Positions 35,401-42,967 of a DNA stretch of 64,000 nt are shown here, in pieces. The DNA is from Paenibacillus sp. J5C2022 (lineage in GTDB: Bacteria; Bacillota; Bacilli; Paenibacillales; Paenibacillaceae). The stretch spans positions 124,001-188,000 of the forward strand of contig NZ_JAOQJC010000003.1 in assembly GCF_025567625.1 (NCBI RefSeq), in the 5' to 3' direction. The position numbers and the translations under genes were made by a program. The notes below the pieces were generated by a model that saw nothing but the letters and a program-made list of their open reading frames with translations, searched no databases and was not told the origin of the DNA. Every line of letters starts with the position of its first letter. The first letter of the stretch is position 1.

Positions 35401-36642
35401 TACGTAAGCGTTCGCATAATTCGCAAAGCCTTCGCGCCCCTCTTCGGTGTAAGGCGTAGCGTTATTGTCGTAAAATACATTATTGTACCCGGATACGAAC
35501 ATCCCCTTTACGCCTTCTTCTTCAAGACGGTTCATGAACGAATCCGGATTCGGCGTAAACGTGTATTCGCCCGGCGACTTCTCGATCGTCCATTCCATCC
35601 CGCCGCGCGCGGACTTGGCGCCCGCATGGCGGATCAACTCCGCAAGATCCTCACTCCAGCCCATAGAGGAGCGATGAAGATGAGCCGCGATGCCGAACGG
35701 CGAATCCTCCACTGCATCCCAGTCATAATCCGTCAGCACGGCAAAAGGAGTTCGGCGCTCCATTATCTCGCCTCCAGGCTGCTGAACCGATACATGCAGC
35801 ATATAGTATCCCGGTTCCATGCCGCCAAGCGTCAGAGCACCCTCGCCTCCCGGCGCCGGCTCATTCCCTTGGGAGATCAGGCTTTCGTGCAGATCGTAAA
35901 CGCGCCATTGGAACTGCGGGTACTTCGTCGATATGCCAAAGCCGACCGGCTCGCCGCCTGTGAACACGTTGCCGAGCGCCGTCTGCCTGATTTTCAATTC
36001 CGGCAGCCAATCGCCGATTTCAGCCGTCACGTGGTCGACCATAATGCTGGCGGTCAGAGCCCCGTTCTTAATATCGCCGCGATCCATTAGAATAGCGATG
36101 CTCGAGCTTGGCGCATGCCATACGCCGTCGGCAGCCCCGCCCCAATGAAGGCTGGCGGTCAGCGGGTCGACGACGACTTGTTGCCAGTCGGGCGTATCCT
36201 GAAGCACGATCGTCTGCTGGAACGTTTGTCCGGTGGCGTCCTTGCTTCTAATGCCAAGCTCCTTCATCTCCGTGGTTTTCACCCAGAAGGAGAATGCCCG
36301 GACGTCCAGCGTATCCAAATCCTTGCGCATCGCCACGAATGCCGGTTTGCCGTAAACGCTGTCACGGAAATCAGCGTTCAGTCGCCCTGCATAAGAGCCC
36401 TCATACGCCTCAGCCGTTTCCACCACTTCGAAACTCCCCGCCACGGTCGGTTGATCGCCGTAAGAATAGCTCCACTTGTTCAGGGGATCTCCGAACTCGC
36501 CGAACACATAATTGTAATCGGAAGCCGCTCCGGACACTTGCAATTCTCCGTTGGCCATAGCCGGCCCCGGCGCCGCAGTCATCCATACATTCACCAATAA
36601 AGCGATTACAACAATAAGGGACAATTTCTTATATACAGACAT
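32410..36642 (-). CDS. Secreted multidomain glycoside hydrolase (clan GH-A type), third paralogue
   Basis: A 1410-aa protein with a signal peptide (about 1-30, AMANGE) and a single N-terminal carbohydrate-binding-like domain (about 43-210); the two paralogues have two. A beta domain and a TIM-barrel hydrolase (about 310-640) follow, with acid/base Glu in EIYNEFNGG (about 428) and nucleophile Glu in WISEIGWPTHQ (about 543). Next come a CBM9-like domain (about 911-1100, IWNNDSIQFAI) and an Ig-like C-terminal module nearly identical to that of the protein at 722-5428. There is no SLH region, so it is probably released. The ATG at 36642 has GGAGGG 5 bases upstream. It sits inside a long operon after an AraC regulator and before the PL22-like gene. 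The substrate is unknown. Confidence 0.87.
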   Translation of the reverse strand: MSVYKKLSLIVVIALLVNVWMTAAPGPAMANGELQVSGAASDYNYVFGEFGDPLNKWSYSYGDQPTVAGSFEVVETAEAYEGSYAGRLNADFRDSVYGKPAFVAMRKDLDTLDVRAFSFWVKTTEMKELGIRSKDATGQTFQQTIVLQDTPDWQQVVVDPLTASLHWGGAADGVWHAPSSSIAILMDRGDIKNGALTASIMVDHVTAEIGDWLPELKIRQTALGNVFTGGEPVGFGISTKYPQFQWRVYDLHESLISQGNEPAPGGEGALTLGGMEPGYYMLHVSVQQPGGEIMERRTPFAVLTDYDWDAVEDSPFGIAAHLHRSSMGWSEDLAELIRHAGAKSARGGMEWTIEKSPGEYTFTPNPDSFMNRLEEEGVKGMFVSGYNNVFYDNNATPYTEEGREGFANYANAYVSRYKDQLVGMEIYNEFNGGFGRRGNSPANSQPSYYYELMKKTYETVKADHPDFTVAGMVTAGIPMDWMEQVFQLGGMNYLDVVTVHPYRYGRTPLEARAPEGMVAELDALKDLIREYNGGELKPIWISEIGWPTHQASTGTDEKTQADYLVRAYVVALANGVEKMVWYDLMNDGLQADYNEHNFGIIRFKDDPLGAYTPKPAYVAYAAMTRELTGAQFVEQEDDGSDGIMSYLFQRDGEPVRVLWSLEDGLAAIHTETPIVLTDMTGRSETYEPLNGKVYVSLTGEPMYVKGDIDGISLDDTFALEGEDAVAGEDAELIVTLNNNMSSALSLELEAEGASYPLSAAGGQSSSLNIAVADTKVGERSVIVEVWNGGKKVGKLRHAFTVSVSKEGTVSPQMEATGGAYDKSIVIKVENYSKTQSLQAESVHWEIGGESGQQQISLTAPPQGSASIAVPLPSSLEEGVEYSAAVQVKFLNSEDYGYEGTISFNPVVSRTVSVDGEIDPESAAAEPTIKLADGTVKFSNYGGANDLSGDIWLTYDRDRLYLSAKIKDDLHSAAAKGADIWNNDSIQFAIAKGLPGESLSWYEYGISDTPEGAQVYRWSAAGGNQPGAVSNAQAAVTRTDEDEYTVYELALPWSELEPVKPHVGEAMSFSLLVNENDGNGRRGWIEWASGIGSGKRPSLYRSMQWILPAYEPVIAIGGIAEGESYQDGVIPEVSIVDDSGNWQLSRLELDGEPWTAGDEIIRRGSHTLEVWAESVYGQQMSRAVSFELYSSTILELDDASGASGEAIVLEAAVKDAGGQPVSGGEVTLELFAIQPDGTAIPVEAEATSGVYGTDENGVAAIALHLEAGLYEARVKLIPDQYYNASEARAYIAVHDTDSASIRLNGHFDLDGNTPLFGNKVKKVHLNIGSEGIRIHATPQGIDWTLNANWMVAAEGHVFLQGSASSGGETYTVQMMADSSSNTISMLIWNGTDTSGEAVFEMISAEWKGSIQ

Positions 36643-36688
36643 GAATACCCTCCTCATTCGATTTAAAATCGGGGGAGCGGCTGCCGCA

Positions 36689-39010
36689 TTACGCCTTGTT
36701 CCGCTCCCGGTATTCTGTCGGAGTGAGTCCTGTCATTTTCTTGAAGATGCGCACGAAGCTGTTCACATTGGAGTAACCTACCTGCTCCGCGATGTCTCTT
36801 ATTTTGTCCTCCGTGCCTTCCAGCCTTCGCTTGGCATGACCCATCCGGACTTCTATTACATAATCGATAAAGTTGCATTCCTTCTGTTCCTTGAACAGCT
36901 TGCTCAGATGGGAGATGCTGATATGAAATTCGCTGGCAAGCAGATTGAGCGAAAGATCGTTGCGCATATAGTGCTCTTGAATGTAACGCATCGCTTTGTC
37001 AATGACGTCATTCTTCTCGCGGCTGCTGCGCTTCTCCTTAATGCGTACGACTAGCCGTTCCAGAGCGCTGACCGTGAATTGCTCCAGCTGTTCCAGCCGT
37101 TCGTACTGGTTCAGCATATCGACCAGCGACTGCTCGGGGAATACCCCTTCCGTATCCACGCCGATCTCCGCGGCCGAGGTGGCCGCTTTCATCAGACATT
37201 GCACGACCAATTGCATAATCATCTCCGGCGGCACGCCCTGTTCCGCTATCGCTTCGAACCACTTGCCCACTTGCACCCGCGTCTTCTCGGCGTCCGGAAG
37301 CTTCACAGAGGCGACAATACCGTCTGTCATGCCGAACAGCTTATAGAATTGCGGCGATGAATCTCCCGTAATATCCTCGCGCGTAATAATGGAATTGCCG
37401 CCCATCACCAACTTGTAGCTCAGCGCTTCCAGCGACTGCTTGTAGGCATGCCGCAGTTCTGCAAGCTCCTCTACCGGATCGCCGATTCCGATCGTAATCG
37501 TCCGCCCCAAGTACTCCTGCACGAATTCCTTCATCAGATCGGCTACCGCGACCGCCCTCATGAAATGGCGTTCCCGGTCTTCCCCGTCGTCGAAGCACAT
37601 CACGATCGCGCATTTGCCATTGTCCAGCTCGGAGGCGATTCCCGCGCTCTCGGCGTTCATCAATTCTTCGGCCACGTTGCAAAGCGCGTACGCATACAGC
37701 CTCAGATCGCGCGGCGAATCAATCTGCCCTTTGTTGTCGAACTCGACGCTCATGACAACATAGCGGTCCGAGTACAAGGAGATGCTCAGCATCTCCAAGT
37801 ACGGCTGCAGCACGGTCCGGCTTTTGACCCGGCCCGACATGAGTTCCGACATAAGCCGCCATTTGATCAGCGGCTTGCTTTCCACGACCTGCCGATGCAG
37901 TTGCTGCCGATCATCCAGAATTTCCTGTACCGTCGACTCGAAATACTGGAATTCATCGGTGTATTTTCTCGCGGCATGCTTGGGCGAGTCCGTCAATCGG
38001 CTTCTCATCGAATGCATGAACCGGTTCACCGGCTTGAATGTCCATCGGCCGATCACGGCGGCTGAAGATGTCGCGACGACGAATAGCACAACCGCCAGCG
38101 CAGCAAGCCCGTTCCGGAATAAGATGAGCGGCCTGGAGAACTGCGATTCGGGAACAACGCGCACGATATGCCAGCCGGTATAGATGTCGTCGACATAGAA
38201 TACCGAGGAAGTCGTCTGATCGACTTCGTCAATGAAGTGGCCGCTGTCCGCCGAATCGTTCAATAGATGACGGATATACGAAAATTCGCTAATGTCTTTG
38301 CCCAGCTTGCGCTTGTCCGGATGCAGCACCACGACGCCATCGCCGTCGACGATAAAGGTCTGGCCCTCATCGGCTTCCACCTTATTCTCGATAAGCCCGA
38401 ACAAGGAATCTTCCTTGATGTTAATCGTAATGGCGCCTTTCCTGGAGCCGGGAGAGTGAATGAGCGGATAAGTTCTGACGAGCGTCACGACGTTCCGGTA
38501 TACGGGATACTTGGAACGGTTAATCATCACCTTGCGGGTCGTGATCCACTCGAAGAAGCCGTCATATCGCTCGAATTGGGTCACCCATTGGAAATCGCCC
38601 GACAGATCCGTCTCCGTCAGTATATTGCCTGAATAGAGCCGCTCCTTGTCATACGAATATAAATCGATCGTGAAAATATAGTCCATGCTTTGAATCGCGT
38701 TCGACATCAAGTTGGAAATTCTGATCTGATTGTTCCTGCTCTGCTGCTCGTTCAGCTCGTAGTCGAAAAATCGGACGACATCTTCATGTTTGAGCAATTG
38801 GATCGCTGACTTGTCGATATGGTTCAATGTAAGATCCAGCTTATGCTTCACCTGACCAAGCAGCTCCGTATTCGTATCGATCAACTGTTCCTTCAACTGA
38901 CCGTTGAATACGGTATAGGTGAAGAAGATCGAGGAAAACACAAGGAGAAACAAGACAACCGACAAAATCCCGATCGCTTTGACGAGCCTTCGATTTTTCG
39001 CCAGATTCAT
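36689..39010 (-). CDS. Membrane-bound AraC-family regulator with extracytoplasmic sensor
   Basis: A 773-aa one-component regulator. It has helix 1 (ILSVVLFLLVFSSIFFTYTVF), an extracytoplasmic dCache-type sensor (about 38-300), helix 2 (LAALAVVLFVVATSSAAVI), a HAMP-like and YesN-type middle section, and a C-terminal AraC double helix-turn-helix (about 670-773: LLASEFHISISHLSKLFKE, IRDIAEQVGYSNVNSFVRIFKK). It joins sensing and DNA binding in one chain, so it replaces a kinase/regulator pair for this operon. The DNA target must be reached from the membrane. The ATG follows AGGGGGG. It lies 49 bases after the binding-protein gene and 46 bases before the giant hydrolase. Confidence 0.92.
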   Translation of the reverse strand: MNLAKNRRLVKAIGILSVVLFLLVFSSIFFTYTVFNGQLKEQLIDTNTELLGQVKHKLDLTLNHIDKSAIQLLKHEDVVRFFDYELNEQQSRNNQIRISNLMSNAIQSMDYIFTIDLYSYDKERLYSGNILTETDLSGDFQWVTQFERYDGFFEWITTRKVMINRSKYPVYRNVVTLVRTYPLIHSPGSRKGAITINIKEDSLFGLIENKVEADEGQTFIVDGDGVVVLHPDKRKLGKDISEFSYIRHLLNDSADSGHFIDEVDQTTSSVFYVDDIYTGWHIVRVVPESQFSRPLILFRNGLAALAVVLFVVATSSAAVIGRWTFKPVNRFMHSMRSRLTDSPKHAARKYTDEFQYFESTVQEILDDRQQLHRQVVESKPLIKWRLMSELMSGRVKSRTVLQPYLEMLSISLYSDRYVVMSVEFDNKGQIDSPRDLRLYAYALCNVAEELMNAESAGIASELDNGKCAIVMCFDDGEDRERHFMRAVAVADLMKEFVQEYLGRTITIGIGDPVEELAELRHAYKQSLEALSYKLVMGGNSIITREDITGDSSPQFYKLFGMTDGIVASVKLPDAEKTRVQVGKWFEAIAEQGVPPEMIMQLVVQCLMKAATSAAEIGVDTEGVFPEQSLVDMLNQYERLEQLEQFTVSALERLVVRIKEKRSSREKNDVIDKAMRYIQEHYMRNDLSLNLLASEFHISISHLSKLFKEQKECNFIDYVIEVRMGHAKRRLEGTEDKIRDIAEQVGYSNVNSFVRIFKKMTGLTPTEYRERNKA

Positions 39011-39059
39011 GTCTGTTCCCCCCTGAATTTTAACCGTTGTTCATTCCATGCCCATGGAA

Positions 39060-40685
39060 TTAAAATCCGCTTTTATTCTCCTCGTACCACTTCTGCGCAA
39101 GCTCTTCGGCCTTCGCGCCGCCAAGCCGCTCCCATTCCTTCCGAATCTCGCCCAGCGCCCATTCTCCATCGTACTTCTCGCCCTGCGTCACCGCCGTCGC
39201 CCGCGTCTCCCTGATGAAGGTATCCAGCGTCGAGCGAATTTCGTTAATTTCATTGAAGCTTGGCTGATATGGAATGTCTCTGCGGAACTCATTCTTAAGT
39301 GCAATCTTGAGCGCTTCCGCATTCAGCTTGGCAATTTTCTGTGACAACTCGTCATCGGCGGCCATCACCAGAAGATCCTCCGGCTTGACGACCTGCTGCC
39401 TCAGAACGGCATATTCGCCGGCATACAGTACTTCCTTGTTGAATTTGTCGTCGTCAAGCCGTTTCGGCACACCGTCCACCAAGTTATAGTGAACGCCTTC
39501 ATCGCCGTATACCAGCGGGAACCAGCCTTCGTCGACCATCCAATCCAAATATTCGATAGCGGCTTTCGGATTTTTCATGTCTTTGTTGAACGCAACGAAA
39601 ATGTTAGGCGACGATTCCTGATAAGCGCCGTATTTGCCGTATGGCGACGCGACCATTTCCAGCGGCACAGGCTTGGCATCGGGCACATTCGTAAGCAAAT
39701 CCTGCGTCATAATGTCAACATTTCCATTGCCCCACTGGCCGAGATAGATGCCCGCTTTGCCTGTCGTCCACAGCTGCTTGGAGCGCTGGTTGTCATTGTC
39801 CGTCAAATATTCGCGATCGACAAGGCCAAGCTCGTACAACTGCTTCTCCAGGCCAATCACTTCGGAGAATCGGTCAACCGTCGCGCCGTATTGCATCTTC
39901 CCGTCCTCCAGATACCACAGGAAGTTCATGGCTCCGTACATTGCCGCGTATATATCGTTGGAAGTATGTCCGACGATCGGCGTGCTGTCGGGATAATGCT
40001 CTTTGAACGCTTTGGCGACCTCGATGAACGCTTCCACAGTCGTCGGCTGCTCCAAGTTCAATTCATCCAGCCAATCCTGACGAATCCACATGCCATGGTT
40101 GGCAATGGCAATTATCGGCCGTTTCGTAGCTACGGCGTAGATTTCGCCGTCGAAGGTCAGATGAGGCAGAAGATCGGGATTTTCCTCCAAATATTTTTTA
40201 TATGACGTACTGTATTTCTCAATATAATCGCCAATCGGCTGAATAACGCCCTGGGTTACCAGCTTCCCGATATAGGAACGGTCATATTCCCATACCAGAT
40301 CGGGCGCCTGTCCCGATGCGAACAGCACGTTCAGCGAATCCTGAGACTGATTGCGCGGCACCGGCACGATAGATACATCGATGTCGGACTGCTCCCGAAT
40401 CCACTTCACCCAGCGGTTGTCCTCGTACGTGCCTTCATCGCTGGATACCCGCCCGCGGTCGAACATGGAGATGCTTACTTTCTTGGGCAATCCCTCATAC
40501 GGATCTGCTTCCGCCTGCTTGCCGTCACCCTGCTGGGCGCTCTCTGTCGGCGGCGTATTGTTGTCATTGCCCGGCGCATTGGATCCGTTCGCGCCGTTCG
40601 AGCAAGCCGTTGCAAGCATGGCCATTATCATAGCCAGCGCAAGCAACAGATGCCCTCTCGTTCTTCTTTTCCCGTTTCGTTGCAT
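39060..40685 (-). CDS. Sugar ABC transporter substrate-binding lipoprotein, LplA type
   Basis: A 541-aa extracellular solute-binding protein. It has a lipoprotein signal with lipobox LATAC (Cys28), an Asn/Gly-rich linker, and a large binding domain starting KVSISMFDRGRVSSDEG. It is encoded 94 bases after its two permeases. The gap contains an extended -10 promoter and a GC hairpin, which may give extra binding protein relative to the permeases. AGGAGG lies 6 bases before the ATG. The ligand is unknown but probably a product of the giant hydrolase encoded further along the operon. Confidence 0.92.
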   Translation of the reverse strand: MQRNGKRRTRGHLLLALAMIMAMLATACSNGANGSNAPGNDNNTPPTESAQQGDGKQAEADPYEGLPKKVSISMFDRGRVSSDEGTYEDNRWVKWIREQSDIDVSIVPVPRNQSQDSLNVLFASGQAPDLVWEYDRSYIGKLVTQGVIQPIGDYIEKYSTSYKKYLEENPDLLPHLTFDGEIYAVATKRPIIAIANHGMWIRQDWLDELNLEQPTTVEAFIEVAKAFKEHYPDSTPIVGHTSNDIYAAMYGAMNFLWYLEDGKMQYGATVDRFSEVIGLEKQLYELGLVDREYLTDNDNQRSKQLWTTGKAGIYLGQWGNGNVDIMTQDLLTNVPDAKPVPLEMVASPYGKYGAYQESSPNIFVAFNKDMKNPKAAIEYLDWMVDEGWFPLVYGDEGVHYNLVDGVPKRLDDDKFNKEVLYAGEYAVLRQQVVKPEDLLVMAADDELSQKIAKLNAEALKIALKNEFRRDIPYQPSFNEINEIRSTLDTFIRETRATAVTQGEKYDGEWALGEIRKEWERLGGAKAEELAQKWYEENKSGF

Positions 40686-40709
40686 AGTTGACCTCCTATT
40701 GGTTTTTTA

Positions 40710-40718
40710 ATTATATCA
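40710..40718 (-). promoter_or_regulatory. Extended -10 promoter directly before the binding-protein gene
   Basis: On the minus strand TGATATAAT is a perfect extended -10 (TGnTATAAT). The start codon is 25 bases downstream, giving a leader of about 20 bases. It would allow expression of the binding protein, regulator and enzymes independently of the permease promoter. Confidence 0.5.
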
Positions 40719-40736
40719 AAACGCGCACTGGGCGCG
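40717..40736 (-). other. GC-rich intercistronic hairpin
   Basis: On the minus strand CGCGC-CCAGT-GCGCG is followed by TTTT, overlapping the upstream edge of the extended -10 promoter. It may be a weak terminator or an mRNA processing site between permease and binding-protein genes. Just beyond it (minus upstream) the heptamer CAAGATT, as read on the plus strand, occurs three times. Confidence 0.4.
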
Positions 40737-40779
40737 AGTGATAACCAAGATTACAAGATTGCAAAATTGCAAGATTTCA

Positions 40780-41646
40780 CTATCCTTTAATGGAACCTAG
40801 CAGCACGCCCTTAATGAAATGCTTCTGCAGGAACGGGTAGACGCAGAGAATCGGCACGATGGCGAACACGATCGCCGCCGCCCGAATGCCCTCCGGCGTA
40901 ACGATGGCTTCCATAACGCCTTCGCCGCGCAGCAACTCGCTGCTGACCAGATCAATCATTTGATACAGCTTCACCATTAGCGACAATTTGTCCGTGCTGC
41001 GTATATAGATGAGCACATTCATGTAGGAATTCCACCAGCCCACCGCGTAGAATAGCGTCAACGCAGCGATAACCGGCTTCGACAGCGGCAATATAATTTG
41101 CCACAAGATTCTGAATTCACTTGCGCCGTCGATCGCCGCCGATTCCTCCAGCTCTTCCGGCAGCCCTTCCAGGAAGGACTTCATCACAAACATGTTGTAT
41201 GCGCTAATGAGCGCGGGAAGCCATAGCGACCAATACGTATTGACCAGCCCCAGACTGTTCAGCAGCAGGAAATTCGGGATAAGACCGCCGCTGAAGAGCA
41301 TCGTGAACAGAATCGCCATCAGCATCAGGTTCCTGCCCTTCAGCCTGGACTTGGACAACGGATAAGCCGCCATAACCGTGAATACCATATTAAGCACGGT
41401 TCCGATCACAGTAATGAGGACTGTATTCTTCATGGCGATAATGAGCTGTCCGTCCCTGATCAGATTATGGTAAGCGTCGAGATTGAACTCGATCGGCCAC
41501 ATGAACACTTCTCCCGCATTGATCGCTCGGCTGCTGCTGAGGGACGTGGCAATGATGTTGACGAACGGAAACAAGGTCGCATAGGCGCATAGCGCCAATA
41601 AAATATAATTCAGTCCATTCGCGAACGTATGACTGCGACTGCGCAT
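40780..41646 (-). CDS. Sugar ABC transporter permease, LplC/YtcP type
   Basis: A 288-aa permease with six membrane helices, the EAA loop ESAAIDGASEFRILWQI and the C-terminal KGVLLGSIKG. It forms a heterodimer with the LplB-type permease encoded 25 bases upstream. The ATG at 41646 is preferred (AAGGAG 10 bases upstream); a GTG three codons earlier nearly touches the ribosome binding site. Confidence 0.93.
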   Translation of the reverse strand: MRSRSHTFANGLNYILLALCAYATLFPFVNIIATSLSSSRAINAGEVFMWPIEFNLDAYHNLIRDGQLIIAMKNTVLITVIGTVLNMVFTVMAAYPLSKSRLKGRNLMLMAILFTMLFSGGLIPNFLLLNSLGLVNTYWSLWLPALISAYNMFVMKSFLEGLPEELEESAAIDGASEFRILWQIILPLSKPVIAALTLFYAVGWWNSYMNVLIYIRSTDKLSLMVKLYQMIDLVSSELLRGEGVMEAIVTPEGIRAAAIVFAIVPILCVYPFLQKHFIKGVLLGSIKG

Positions 41647-41671
41647 TCGAGACACGCTCCTTTCTTATGCG

Positions 41672-42667
41672 TTACCATAAGCCCCGCTCCCCCATCGCCT
41701 TGATGATCCGGTTCACGGACACGACCAGGATTAGAGCGATAATGGATTGGAACAAGCCGAGAGCGGTCGTATAGCTGTACTGCAAATTGACGAGCCCCCG
41801 CGTATACACGAAGGTGCTGATCACCTCCGACACGCTTGTCACCGCATCGTTGCGAAGCGCATAGATCTGCTCAAATCCGATATCCATCATTTGACCGACC
41901 TTCAATATAAGCAGAATCGCGATCGTACTGCGAATGCCTGGAAGCGTGACATGCCAGATCTGCCTTAGCCTGCTTGCTCCGTCGATCTTGGCCGCTTCAT
42001 ACAGCGTCGGATCGATGGATGCCATTGCGGCAAGATACAGAATCGTGCCGAAGCCCGCTTCCTTCCAGATGCCGGAGGCGATGAAGCTGACCTGCCACCA
42101 CAATTTGTCGGCCATAAAATAGATCGGTTCCAGTCCGAAGCCCTTCAGCAGGTAATTCACGAAGCCGGTGGAAGGAGACAACAGCGCGATCACAATGCTT
42201 CCCAGCACGACCCATGAAATAAAGTGGGGAATATAGAGCAAATTTTGCAGCGTGCGCTTATACCACTCCACCCGCACCTCATTCAGCAATACGGCCAACA
42301 GAATCGGGACGGGAAACGCGAACACGAGCTGATACAAATTAAGCAGCAGCGTGTTTTTGAGCACGACTCCGAACTCCCTGCTCGCGAACAGCTTCTCGAA
42401 TTGGTCGAAGCCGACCCATGGGCTGCCCCAGATGCCGTCGGCCAGACGATAATTTTTGAAAGCAATAATTTCTCCAAACATCGGCGCGTATTTAAATAGA
42501 AGCAGATAAGCCGCAACCGGCACGAGCAGCATATAAAGAAAACGGTTACGCGAAAGCTGTCTCCAAAATGCCGACTTGCGTCCCGCTTGCTTCGGCGATT
42601 TCGCGGGCAGCTGGGATGGAATGGCTGATTGTGCCTGTGCGTGCTTCACTGGCGATGCTGATCTCAT
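41672..42667 (-). CDS. Sugar ABC transporter permease, LplB type
   Basis: A 331-aa permease with a 45-residue cytoplasmic N-terminus, six membrane helices, FKYAPMFGEIIAFKNY after helix 1, the EAA loop LYEAAKIDGASRLRQIWHV and the typical GLW C-terminus. It is the first gene of an apparent seven-gene operon running to 29585. The start has AAAGGGGA about 12 bases upstream. The 200 bases upstream hold no clear sigma-A promoter that I can pick out. Confidence 0.93.
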   Translation of the reverse strand: MRSASPVKHAQAQSAIPSQLPAKSPKQAGRKSAFWRQLSRNRFLYMLLVPVAAYLLLFKYAPMFGEIIAFKNYRLADGIWGSPWVGFDQFEKLFASREFGVVLKNTLLLNLYQLVFAFPVPILLAVLLNEVRVEWYKRTLQNLLYIPHFISWVVLGSIVIALLSPSTGFVNYLLKGFGLEPIYFMADKLWWQVSFIASGIWKEAGFGTILYLAAMASIDPTLYEAAKIDGASRLRQIWHVTLPGIRSTIAILLILKVGQMMDIGFEQIYALRNDAVTSVSEVISTFVYTRGLVNLQYSYTTALGLFQSIIALILVVSVNRIIKAMGERGLW

Positions 42668-42876
42668 CGAAATGTACTTCCCCTTTCCCTTGAATTTGTG
42701 TGTTTCTGCCCCGCATCCCTAAACTAACATGCATCGCTTCACGCTTGAAACGGCCACTTTTTGTTGCGCTACGCTTTAACCGTTTTGAGCGATCTACAAT
42801 TTTTGTGATCGTACGCTTTTCCGGTTATTTCCAAGCTTTCTCTTGCGTTTCTTGCCCCTTGTCCGCCGGAAAACGC
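42668..42876 (-). other. Non-coding leader and promoter region of the seven-gene operon
   Basis: About 210 bases without an ORF, between the terminator of the previous operon and the LplB-type permease. It must contain the operon promoter and the binding site of its activator. I see no convincing -35/-10 pair. The motifs AAAGCGTACG and AAAGCGTAGC resemble half-cre sequences but fail the right half of the consensus. Confidence 0.4.
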
Positions 42877-42925
42877 AAAAAAAAGATCACCAATCCAGCC
42901 TGTTGATTCAGGTGGTTGGCGATCT
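42877..42925 (-). terminator. Terminator after the ferritin-like gene
   Basis: On the minus strand a long imperfect hairpin starts AGATC and closes GATCT, with internal CCAA/TTGG and CTG/CAG pairing. TTTTTTT follows. It ends the operon that begins at 52375. Confidence 0.75.
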
Positions 42926-42967
42926 ATTTGCACTTCCATCTGGCGTTATATGTCAGCTTCCATGCTT

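Noticed and set aside
42780-42840. cre sites upstream of the seven-gene operon
   Set aside because: AAAGCGTACG and AAAGCGTAGC fit only the left half of the consensus.
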